Assembly (NCBI GenBank): GCA_913009865.1
Contig: CAJVYK010000021.1
Coordinates: forward strand, 1 to 17,213
Direction: 5' to 3'
Length of the DNA stretch: 17,213 nucleotides
Source of the DNA: an uncultured bacterium
GTDB taxonomy: Bacteria > Planctomycetota > Phycisphaerae > Sedimentisphaerales > Anaerobacaceae
Position 1 is the first letter of the stretch; every line of letters starts with the position of its first letter. A model generated the notes under the pieces. The model was not told where the DNA came from. It ran no database searches and saw nothing but the letters and a program-made list of their open reading frames with translations. A program made the position numbers and the translations under genes. This document shows positions 6,155 to 12,641 of this stretch, piece after piece.

Positions 6155-7027
6155 TTGAGTACACTTACAAAGATTTTAATAGTTTTATTGACGTTATCCT
6201 CAATTTTCCTCTGCGGGATTGTAGTAACTTACGTTGCAACTGCTGACAATTTCAAGCAACAGAACAAAATTTTTAAAACCAGACTCGATGCCGCAAAAGA
6301 GAATGAAAAAAGCGCCAAGAGGCAGTTAAATGAGAACATTATCAAAAACCAACGGCTGGAGGACAAGCTGAAAAATGAAATTGCCTCACTCAAAGGAGAA
6401 TTCGCTAAATTACAAGCTAAACTCGACGAAGTTGAGCGAGAAAAAGCGGGCCTGCTTCAGAAAGTAAATAGCTGGACAAGCATAACAAAAGATTTCTACC
6501 AAACTACCGATAAACAGGGACAGTTGTTAAAAAATACCCTCGAGGAACTAAATAGAGTTCAAGCTGAACAAATCAAGCAGCGCAAAGAGCTCAATGAAAC
6601 TACAGCCGCTTTCGTTGAGAAAATGGCGATAATAAAAACACTGGAAGCAGAAAGAAAACGGCTGCTCGAAGAAAAGTCCGAATTGCAAAGCAGGTTAGAC
6701 CAACTCTTACTGCCGGTTGGCCAAGTCGCCGCAGCACCTGTGCCGGTCACGCCGAAAAAAGACACAGCCCGGCCGGCCATGCCAGGCGCCAAAGATATCG
6801 CCCTGCAGGGGTTGGTAAAAAAAGTGGATTTAAAAAATTCTATGGCCAGCATATCCATCGGCTCTGCGGACGGAGTCAAAGAAGGTATGAAATTCCACGT
6901 TACTCGCGGCGATAAGTTTCTTTGTGATATCCTCATCATAGACGTTGATGCCGAAGAGGCCGTTGGTGTCCTGGAACTTGTGCAGCAACAGCCAAAAGTT
7001 GGTGATAGTGTATCCACTAATATGTAA
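6155..7027 (+). CDS. Membrane-anchored coiled-coil protein with MreC-like C-terminal domain
   Basis: This encodes 290 residues. One N-terminal membrane segment (about 6-29) is followed by a long coiled coil (about 34-187) rich in Glu, Lys, Leu and Gln. A Pro/Ala linker (188-212) leads to a small beta-rich domain (215-290) with the phrase ISIGSADGVKEGMKFHV. That phrase resembles the beta-barrel core of MreC (I-N-R-G-x-x-D-G-V-x-x-G-M). It probably faces the periplasm. The start is TTG at 6155, with AAGGAG 6 bases upstream. I do not know a named family. The position just upstream of mreBCD and the MreC-like fold suggest a role in cell shape or wall synthesis; this is inference. Confidence 0.7.
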   Translation: MSTLTKILIVLLTLSSIFLCGIVVTYVATADNFKQQNKIFKTRLDAAKENEKSAKRQLNENIIKNQRLEDKLKNEIASLKGEFAKLQAKLDEVEREKAGLLQKVNSWTSITKDFYQTTDKQGQLLKNTLEELNRVQAEQIKQRKELNETTAAFVEKMAIIKTLEAERKRLLEEKSELQSRLDQLLLPVGQVAAAPVPVTPKKDTARPAMPGAKDIALQGLVKKVDLKNSMASISIGSADGVKEGMKFHVTRGDKFLCDILIIDVDAEEAVGVLELVQQQPKVGDSVSTNM

Positions 7028-7052
7028 CTGATTATTGAAAAAGGCATAATCA

Positions 7053-7087
7053 ATGAACAATGAACAATGAACAATGAACAATGAACA
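7053..7087 (+). repeat. Heptad repeat array, ATGAACA x5
   Basis: Five perfect copies of ATGAACA run without interruption, flanked by the inverted hexamers CATAAT (7045-7050) and ATTATG. It separates the coiled-coil gene (stop 7027) from the 52-residue gene and ends a few bases before the GAGG ribosome binding site of the latter. A perfect array of this kind should vary in copy number between strains. Confidence 0.9.
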
Positions 7088-7106
7088 ATTATTATGAGGT
7101 TGATAT

Positions 7107-7265
7107 ATGAGTCCTGATGGGCAAAATCGTGGCGGAAAGATAATCGCTTCCAGTAATATTTATACGGCTTTACTCGCCCTGGTGTTTTCTGTGGTGCTGG
7201 CTACCGCAGCTTTTGTCGCTTACAAGTGCTATTTTCAGTATGGCACAATATTCAAAATACCGTAG
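7107..7265 (+). CDS. Small single-pass membrane protein (52 residues)
   Basis: The frame is ATG at 7107 to TAG at 7263-7265. GAGG lies 7 bases upstream of the ATG. The product has a polar N-terminus (MSPDGQNRGGKIIASSN), one hydrophobic helix (about 18-40, rich in Ala, Val and Leu) and a short C-terminal tail with Tyr, Lys and Cys. No family is recognised. The good ribosome binding site, the clean membrane helix and its position between the coiled-coil gene and mreB make a real gene likely. It may be a partner of the coiled-coil protein in the same membrane assembly; this is inferred from adjacency only. Confidence 0.6.
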   Translation: MSPDGQNRGGKIIASSNIYTALLALVFSVVLATAAFVAYKCYFQYGTIFKIP

Positions 7266-7348
7266 CCGGCTATTACTACAGCGTAAGTTACGGCTTTACT
7301 AATAGTGATAACATATTGACATATAAGCAGATACACCAATTTATATTA

Positions 7349-7499
7349 AATACCAAAATGCAAAAATCAAAATTACAATGTAAAAATCAAAAATAATAGT
7401 TCTTGATAACCGACGTACGGTTGGCAGTCGAGGCCTGATAGCCAGCTATGGAGCGAAAACCCTATTTTTGAATTTTGATTTGTCATTTTGCTTTTTAAT
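7349..7499. repeat. Long inverted heptad-periodic repeat upstream of mreB
   Basis: The left arm (7349-7397) has A-rich heptads such as AATACCA, AAATGCA, AAAATCA. The right arm (7465-7499) has T-rich heptads TTTTTGA, ATTTTGA, TTTGTCA, TTTTGCT, TTTTAAT. The arms are approximate inverse complements, separated by about 67 bp of higher GC. The spacer from 7266 to 7790 has no convincing gene; it contains this element and the mreB promoter. Confidence 0.7.
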
Positions 7500-7687
7500 T
7501 TATGCCACCTGTGCCTTAGGTATAGGTATCTTTGATTTTTTAGCTGTAAAGGCGGTTTTTTTACATAAGTTGTGCTGTAGTACTATTGACCCCGAGAAAT
7601 TGTATAACAAGGGAGAGTGTGTACATTCCGTTGGAAGTCCGGCTATTGACAGGGCAGAGGCACAAAAAGGGAAAATTTTTAACGGGG

Positions 7688-7715
7688 TTGACAATTCCAT
7701 TTTTTTATTTATTAT
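7688..7715 (+). promoter_or_regulatory. Probable mreB promoter
   Basis: A consensus -35, TTGACA (7688-7693), is followed after 16 bp by TATTAT (7710-7715). A shifted -10 such as TTATAG is also possible. Transcription would start near 7722 and give a leader of about 70 bases before the mreB GTG. A weaker TTGACA at 7316-7321 lacks a good -10. Confidence 0.6.
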
Positions 7716-7742
7716 AGATAGTCAGTCAGTCAAACCACAGTG

Positions 7743-7762
7743 GGATACCCCACGTGGTATCC
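7743..7762. promoter_or_regulatory. Hairpin or operator in the mreB leader
   Basis: GGATACC (7743-7749) and GGTATCC (7756-7762) are perfect inverse complements around CCACGT. It lies between the promoter and the start of mreB, about 28 bases before the GTG. It could fold in the mRNA leader or bind a dimeric regulator. No T-tract follows, so it is not a classical attenuator. Confidence 0.5.
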
Positions 7763-7790
7763 TAATTAAAAATTGAGAAGGGAGTCGAAA

Positions 7791-8846
7791 GTGCTGCTGG
7801 ACGCGATGTTAGGATGGTTCAGTATGGATATGGGTATCGATTTGGGTACCTGTACCACGCTGGTGTGTGTCCGCGGTAAAGGCATTGTCCTCAATGAACC
7901 CTCTGTAGTTGCCGTTCGCAAAGGAACCAATATAGTTTTGAACAATGGTGAAGCGGTTGGTTTGGTTGCGCGCGAAATGCTCGGCAAAACACCCGGCTCA
8001 ATCAGTGCGATAAGACCTCTAAAGGACGGCGTAATCAGCGATTTTGAAATCACCGAGGCGATGCTGAGCTATTTTATCAGGAAGGTACACGGCAGGGGCA
8101 GCCTCGTCAGGCCGCGAGTGGTAATTGCTGTGCCAAGCGGGATAACGGCTGTCGAACGCCGTGCGGTCATCGATAGCGCTGAGCGCGCAGGAGCCCGCAA
8201 GGTCTATCTGGTCGATGAGCCAATGGCGGCGGGAATCGGCTGCGGACTGCCGATTACAGACCCTACCGCTTCAATGATTGTCGATATCGGGGGCGGAACC
8301 ACGGAAGTGGCCATAATGAGCCTGGCCGATATCGCCACCTGTGAGTCAATCCGCATCGGCGGAGACGATATGGATGAAGCGGTAATTAATCATCTCAAAA
8401 AAACTTACAACCTGCTTATCGGTGAAGCAAGGGCTGAGAAAGTCAAGATACAAATCGGCTCTGCCGCCCCGCTGGAAGAGGAATTGACAATGGAGGTGGC
8501 CGGCAGAGATACCATCTCGGGCCTGCCGAGAAAAATCGTTATAACAAGCGAGGAAATCCGTGAAGCGGTTAAAGAACCCATCGCTTCAATAATAGATGCA
8601 GTTACATTAACGCTGGAAAAGGCCGAGCCGGAATTGGCGGCCGATTTGATAGACAACGGCGTACACATTTGCGGCGGCGCTTCACTGCTGCGAGGTATGG
8701 ATACGGTGCTGGCAAATGCAACCGGCTTGAAAGTCGAAAGGGTTGAGGACCCACTCAGTTCCGTAGCCAGGGGGACCAGCGTGTACCTGGAAAACCTGGA
8801 ATTGTGGAAAGACACTATGGACCATAGTGAGTACGGATGGGAATAA
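7791..8846 (+). CDS. mreB: Rod shape-determining protein MreB
   Basis: This encodes 351 residues, the usual MreB length. It is an actin-like ATPase that forms membrane-bound filaments and guides the elongation machinery. Visible actin-fold motifs are the phosphate-1 loop IDLGTCTTLVCV (16-27), GKGIVLNEPSVVAV soon after, the conserved DEP motif in LVDEPMAAGIG, the phosphate-2 loop VDIGGGTTEVA, and the adenosine motif CGGASLLRGMD near the C-terminus. I chose the GTG at 7791 because GGGAG is 6 bases upstream; the in-frame TTG at 7773 has no such site. The N-terminal LLDAMLGWFS may serve as the amphipathic membrane anchor common in MreB. It heads the mreB-mreC-mreD-mrdA run. DLGTCTT replaces the more common DLGTANT and is a minor variant. 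Confidence 0.95.
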   Translation: MLLDAMLGWFSMDMGIDLGTCTTLVCVRGKGIVLNEPSVVAVRKGTNIVLNNGEAVGLVAREMLGKTPGSISAIRPLKDGVISDFEITEAMLSYFIRKVHGRGSLVRPRVVIAVPSGITAVERRAVIDSAERAGARKVYLVDEPMAAGIGCGLPITDPTASMIVDIGGGTTEVAIMSLADIATCESIRIGGDDMDEAVINHLKKTYNLLIGEARAEKVKIQIGSAAPLEEELTMEVAGRDTISGLPRKIVITSEEIREAVKEPIASIIDAVTLTLEKAEPELAADLIDNGVHICGGASLLRGMDTVLANATGLKVERVEDPLSSVARGTSVYLENLELWKDTMDHSEYGWE

Positions 8847-8850
8847 TTCG

Positions 8851-8932
8851 TAATGCGTCGTGCGTGATGCGTATTGCGAGAAGACAAATACGCAATGCGA
8901 TATACGCAATACGCGATACGCAATACGATAAT
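8851..8932. repeat. Inverted heptad repeat between mreB and mreC
   Basis: The left arm has four 7-mers ending in GCG: TAATGCG, TCGTGCG, TGATGCG, TATTGCG (8851-8878). The loop is 12 bases. The right arm has six: CGCAATG, CGATATA, CGCAATA, CGCGATA, CGCAATA, CGATAAT (8891-8932). CGCAATA is the exact inverse complement of TATTGCG. The last heptad supplies the first two bases of the mreC ATG, so the start codon sits at the foot of the predicted hairpin. Confidence 0.85.
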
Positions 8933-9722
8933 GGCAAGGAAGCAAACAGAAGTCTCCAGAGCAATGTTACTTACCTGGTTTACGTTAGCCGGGCTTATTT
9001 TTCTCTTTGCCCCCCAAACGCTCACAAATAAATTCCAGTTCACTTTCACTCGCATTTTTCGCTGGCCTCTGAGTATCGGTAGAAACTTTACCCTTTCGGC
9101 GCGTACGCAGCAACCGCTTACAGATATTATCAGCCGTAGAGAATCCCAGTACCAAAACCATATTGCCAACCTTAGAGAAGAGCTGCTCCAGGAACGTCAA
9201 AAGGTCAAAAAACTGTCGGGGCTGTACAATAGATATGTTTGGGAGGGCGTGAAGTTTGTGTTAGCCGACGTTATCACAGTTACTATTGACAAATTGAGCG
9301 GTAAGCTTATTATCAACCGCGGCCAAATCGACGGCCTGGCTAAAGGCCAGTTCGTCCTCGGGGACAACAGTATCATCGGAACCATATCCGAGGTCTCCTC
9401 CCGTACAGCTCAGGTTAAGCTGATTACTGACTCAACGAGCAAAATAGCAGTGAAGATAGCGGGTGTGGGAAGAGTAATGCAGGGTAACGGCAATACAGCC
9501 AAAGTTCCATTACTGCCGATAAGATACAAAGTCAAAACGGGCGATGTCGTTTTAGCTGACAAAAAGCCGGGATTTCTGGACGCCCCTGTGATTGCAGGAA
9601 AAGTGGCCCAATGCAAAAGGGACGATGAAAATCCCTCGCTTTGGGATATAACGGTCAAACCCGTCTGTGACATAGAAAGACTAAAAGACGTGGCCGTAAT
9701 CATAATGAATCCGCAAGAGTGA
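8931..9722 (+). CDS. mreC: Rod shape-determining protein MreC
   Basis: This encodes 263 residues. MreC is a bitopic inner-membrane protein whose periplasmic part links MreB to PBP2 and helps activate elongasome synthesis. Seen here: a basic N-terminus, a membrane helix (about 11-27), a short coiled coil (about 68-95), and the double beta-barrel region (about 105-255). The first barrel carries the typical IINRGQIDGLAKGQFVLGDN and IIGTISEVSSRTAQVKLITD stretches. I chose the ATG at 8931. Upstream in-frame starts (TTG 8874, ATG 8895) would translate only the adjoining heptad repeat. There is no Shine-Dalgarno sequence before 8931; the repeat hairpin occupies that place, so initiation may depend on coupling to mreB or on repeat structure. 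Confidence 0.92.
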   Translation: MARKQTEVSRAMLLTWFTLAGLIFLFAPQTLTNKFQFTFTRIFRWPLSIGRNFTLSARTQQPLTDIISRRESQYQNHIANLREELLQERQKVKKLSGLYNRYVWEGVKFVLADVITVTIDKLSGKLIINRGQIDGLAKGQFVLGDNSIIGTISEVSSRTAQVKLITDSTSKIAVKIAGVGRVMQGNGNTAKVPLLPIRYKVKTGDVVLADKKPGFLDAPVIAGKVAQCKRDDENPSLWDITVKPVCDIERLKDVAVIIMNPQE

Positions 9723-9725
9723 AAT

Positions 9726-9837
9726 CGTGAATCGTGAATCGTGTATCGTGAATCGTGTTTCGTGAATCGTGTTTCGTGAATCGTGTTTCGTGAATCGTGT
9801 TTCGAAACCTGAGCCACGAACAACAAGCCACGAATTG
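9726..9837. repeat. Large heptad repeat array between mreC and mreD
   Basis: Eleven uninterrupted heptamers of form CGTGNNT (CGTGAAT, CGTGTAT, CGTGTTT) span 9726-9802; from 9747 they alternate AAT/TTT as a 14-bp unit repeated four times. Five further heptads (CGAAACC, TGAGCCA, CGAACAA, CAAGCCA, CGAATTG; 9803-9837) form an approximate inverse arm. The junction TTTCGAAA is palindromic. It fills nearly all of the mreC-mreD gap and is the clearest heptad array in the window. Confidence 0.92.
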
Positions 9838-9872
9838 TGACTTATGCACTAAGAGTAGCTGAGGATATCTAA

Positions 9873-10361
9873 ATGCGATGGTTTCGGTTTGCAGTTTTTA
9901 TCTGTTTAGTTGCCGTGCTGCAGGCCAGCTTGGTCGATACAATTGCCGTTACGAATATCAAGCCCGATTTGCTGTTAATCCTTCTGGTCTTTTTTGCTAT
10001 CTACTGCAGTACCACCGAGGCGATTATAACCTCTTTCACGATAGGTTTTGCCGCTGATATTATTGTTGTCGGTTCTGCAATGGGGCCGCGAATAATCAGC
10101 TTTGGCCTTGTCGGTACGGCTCTGGCATACCTGCACCGCATTATTACTATCAGAAAAATGCCCTATCAGTCGCTTGCGATATTTATCACCGGCTTTTTGG
10201 CCGGCGCTCTGGTCTATCTTTTAAGCCTTCTGAAAGGCCAGCCGGCCACATCCAACATATTCATTTCTCTCTTTGGGATACCACTGTACTCAAGTGTGGT
10301 GGGGCCGTTTTTATTCTTGCCATCCGCCTGGTGGATGCGTATAAAAAAGCGAAAAATGTAA
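9873..10361 (+). CDS. mreD: Rod shape-determining protein MreD
   Basis: This encodes 162 residues and is almost wholly hydrophobic, with about five membrane helices, the usual size and layout of MreD. MreD is the integral membrane partner of MreC in the elongasome. The N-terminal phrase LQASLVDTIAV..IKPDLLLILLVFFAI is typical of the family (short loop, then I-x-P-D-L-L-L). GAGGA lies 7 bases upstream of the ATG. The C-terminal KKRKM and the stop are encoded by the A-rich heptads of the next repeat (from 10344), so the tail is likely repeat-derived. It sits between mreC and mrdA as expected for an mre operon. Confidence 0.85.
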   Translation: MRWFRFAVFICLVAVLQASLVDTIAVTNIKPDLLLILLVFFAIYCSTTEAIITSFTIGFAADIIVVGSAMGPRIISFGLVGTALAYLHRIITIRKMPYQSLAIFITGFLAGALVYLLSLLKGQPATSNIFISLFGIPLYSSVVGPFLFLPSAWWMRIKKRKM

Positions 10362-10454
10362 AGCGAAAAACGTAAAGCTTAAAATTAAACAGGTTTTGAA
10401 TTTCAAACTATGGCTTTCAGCTTTTAGCTTTTAGTTTTCAGCTTTCAGCTTAAC
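10344..10454. repeat. Inverted heptad repeat between mreD and mrdA
   Basis: The left arm is AAAAAGC, GAAAAAT, GTAAAGC, GAAAAAC, GTAAAGC (10344-10378). The right arm is GCTTTCA, GCTTTTA, GCTTTTA, GTTTTCA, GCTTTCA, GCTTAAC (10413-10454). The arms are inverse complements in consensus. The middle has TTTGAATTTCAAACTATGGC, close to the bases before the signal peptide core at 4940-4957, so this is the same family as 4894-4991. The left arm encodes the end of MreD; the mrdA ATG follows the right arm by four bases. Confidence 0.88.
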
Positions 10455-10458
10455 TACG

Positions 10459-12570
10459 ATGTACGATAAACGAATCAAAATTTTTATAATCCTAAGCGCT
10501 TGCTTACTACTTCTCTGCCTGCTTCGCCTGACACAAATGCAGTTACTGCCTGACTCGTCCCTTCAGTATGATATCGCAAAATTAAAGCGACAAAGAAGCC
10601 TGTCCCGACAGCTTGGAACCGTCAGAGGCAGAATACTCGACAGGGAGGGCAAGGTATTAGCTGGTGATGAGCCGCAGTTTCAACTGCATATAAATTACAG
10701 ACTAAGCTGCTTTATGGACGAGCGTGTCGGGCGGGCAAAATTGTTAAAGGCCGCCAGGCGGGACGACGCAGCCATCGCATCGGCTGAGGTGGAAAAAGAA
10801 CTGCAAACCGGAATTGAGGATTTGCAGCAGATAATCGACAAATGTACGTATTTTGGTCTCGAACGTGCAGATATCGAGAACAGAATTAAAACAATAAACA
10901 ACCGAATATGGAATTTACGCACTTTTTTGGCCTGGAGACGAAATGACCCTAATTCAAATATACTTGAAAAATATAATAACAGAATAAACAGCATTCCATT
11001 ATCAGTGGCAATTGCGGATTTCAAAAAGAAATTCCCGGATGAAGACCGGCGGCTTCTGCTTGTGAGAGAAGTCGATGACATTGCGGAAATGGACAAAACA
11101 TGGCCGTTACTGGAGTTAAAAACCGACGACGATATTTTTACCGCTCAACTGGAGTTTATGAATGTTGATGGAATCCGAATTCTGCCGAAAGCACACAGGG
11201 TTTATCCTTACGGCGATACCGCTGCTCAAACAATAGGATGGGTCGGCCCGGCGACACAGGAAGCGGACAGGCAGCTTTTCGAAGGTGATAAATTATCGAG
11301 CTATCTGGAAGACGAGGTTTGCGGACGGGAAGACGGAGTCGAATATGTCTGCGAAACTATCCTTCGCGGCAGACGCGGAGAAGTTGTTTATGACATAGAC
11401 CGCAAGGTGGTGAATCGAACAGAAACACGGTTCGGCAAAGACGTTTCACTCTCGCTCGATATTGAGCTTCAGCAGAGAATAGAGAATTATTTGACGGATT
11501 GTGCTTATAACCCGAATAATTGTAAAGCACCGACCGCAGTGGTCGTTATTGACGTTGCAACAGGCGATATTCTGGCGCTGGTTTCGATGCCGGTTTTCGA
11601 TTTGAACCGTGTCAGGTATGACTACGCCGCTCTGGCAGTTGACCCTAACGAACCGTTGCGGAATCGGGCGATAAATAAGTCGTACCCGCCCGGCTCAGTT
11701 GTAAAGCCATTGATTCTTATCGCCGGGCTCGAAACAGGAAAAATTACTCCGGACGAGGTTATCCCCTGCCCGGCTCAAAAGGCACCAAAAGGATGGCCAA
11801 GCTGCTGGATATACAATAAATACCGCTCCGGCCACAATGATAAATGGGAATATGATGGCGGCAACAACGCCCGCAACGCCGTCAAGGGCAGTTGCAATAT
11901 TTATTTTTCCCGCCTCGCCAACAGAATCAGCCCATCGGTTTTACAGCAATGGCTGTTCAATTTGGGCTACGGCAGGCAAGCGCATCTCGAACAAACCGTT
12001 AACAACAGCGATTCACGAAAGTTAAGACAAGCACAAGGACAAATCGCAAGCACCGCTGCCAAAGGCACAATCACTTCTTTTGAACAAGTACCATTGCTTG
12101 CAAAAAGCGAGAGAAGATATTTCGGTATAGGTCAGGGAAATTTGCGGGTTACACCGCTGCAGGTGGCAAATGCAATGGCGGCTATTGCACGAGGCGGAGT
12201 CCTTAAACAGCCGAGACTGTTTAAGGAAAATCGAAATTCCGATGGCGTAGCCCTCGGTATCTCACCTCAAACGCTGGATGTTGTTCGAGATGGTATGAGC
12301 GGTGTTGTCAACGAGCCGGGCGGAACAGCTTACAGGGAATTTGCCCCCGCCGGTTTTGCCGGGCAGGGTGTAAAGGTTTACGGAAAGACCGGCTCAACAC
12401 AAGAGCCGGACAATGCCTGGTTCGCAGGTTTCGCCGAGGATAATACAGGACGGGCCATCGCAATAGCCGTCCTCGTCGAAGGCGGACAAAGCGGTTCAGG
12501 GGACGCTGCACCTTTAGCCCGCAGCATTATCCAGTTCTGTATCGAAGCTGAATATATTGGGGGGCTGTGA
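10459..12570 (+). CDS. mrdA: Penicillin-binding protein 2 (elongation transpeptidase)
   Basis: This encodes 703 residues, somewhat longer than typical PBP2 (about 630). It is a class B PBP that crosslinks peptidoglycan during side-wall growth, with a RodA-type polymerase. One membrane helix (about 7-25) is followed by a pedestal domain beginning TVRGRILDREGKVLA (54-68). The transpeptidase domain begins about 330. The active-site motifs are all present: SVVK (Ser413-Lys416, nucleophile Ser413), SCN (478-480) and KTG (643-645). A charged helical segment (about 90-215) enlarges the pedestal. The tract PCPAQKAPKGWPSCW is also distinctive. No Shine-Dalgarno sequence precedes the ATG; the T-rich heptad array ends just before it. 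It closes the mreBCD-mrdA run. No rodA follows: the next gene is convergent. Confidence 0.92.
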   Translation: MYDKRIKIFIILSACLLLLCLLRLTQMQLLPDSSLQYDIAKLKRQRSLSRQLGTVRGRILDREGKVLAGDEPQFQLHINYRLSCFMDERVGRAKLLKAARRDDAAIASAEVEKELQTGIEDLQQIIDKCTYFGLERADIENRIKTINNRIWNLRTFLAWRRNDPNSNILEKYNNRINSIPLSVAIADFKKKFPDEDRRLLLVREVDDIAEMDKTWPLLELKTDDDIFTAQLEFMNVDGIRILPKAHRVYPYGDTAAQTIGWVGPATQEADRQLFEGDKLSSYLEDEVCGREDGVEYVCETILRGRRGEVVYDIDRKVVNRTETRFGKDVSLSLDIELQQRIENYLTDCAYNPNNCKAPTAVVVIDVATGDILALVSMPVFDLNRVRYDYAALAVDPNEPLRNRAINKSYPPGSVVKPLILIAGLETGKITPDEVIPCPAQKAPKGWPSCWIYNKYRSGHNDKWEYDGGNNARNAVKGSCNIYFSRLANRISPSVLQQWLFNLGYGRQAHLEQTVNNSDSRKLRQAQGQIASTAAKGTITSFEQVPLLAKSERRYFGIGQGNLRVTPLQVANAMAAIARGGVLKQPRLFKENRNSDGVALGISPQTLDVVRDGMSGVVNEPGGTAYREFAPAGFAGQGVKVYGKTGSTQEPDNAWFAGFAEDNTGRAIAIAVLVEGGQSGSGDAAPLARSIIQFCIEAEYIGGL

Positions 12571-12641
12571 TTCGTGGTTTGCAGCTTGATTCACTGCGCA
12601 GCACGCCTCACGGCGGGTACACGATTTACAAACCACGATTC
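12569..12641. terminator. Inverted repeat between convergent mrdA and ftsI (candidate bidirectional terminator)
   Basis: GATTCGTGGTTTG (12569-12581) and CAAACCACGATTC (12629-12641) are inverse complements with one mismatch. The loop between them contains heptad-like pieces (GCAGCAC, GCCTCAC). It overlaps the mrdA stop and supplies the last codons and stop of ftsI. A hairpin between converging genes could end or block transcription from both sides. There is no T-tract, so the terminator role is only plausible. Confidence 0.55.

Noticed and set aside
7468..7776. Open frame of about 100 codons upstream of mreB
   Set aside because: It begins in the T-rich heptad arm, runs over the mreB promoter, and has no ribosome binding site or recognisable domain.
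8874..8930. MreC start at the upstream TTG or ATG
   Set aside because: These codons translate only the CGCAATA heptads and give a peptide unlike any MreC N-terminus.
9726..9837. CRISPR array
   Set aside because: The units are 7 bp with no unique spacers, and no cas gene is present.
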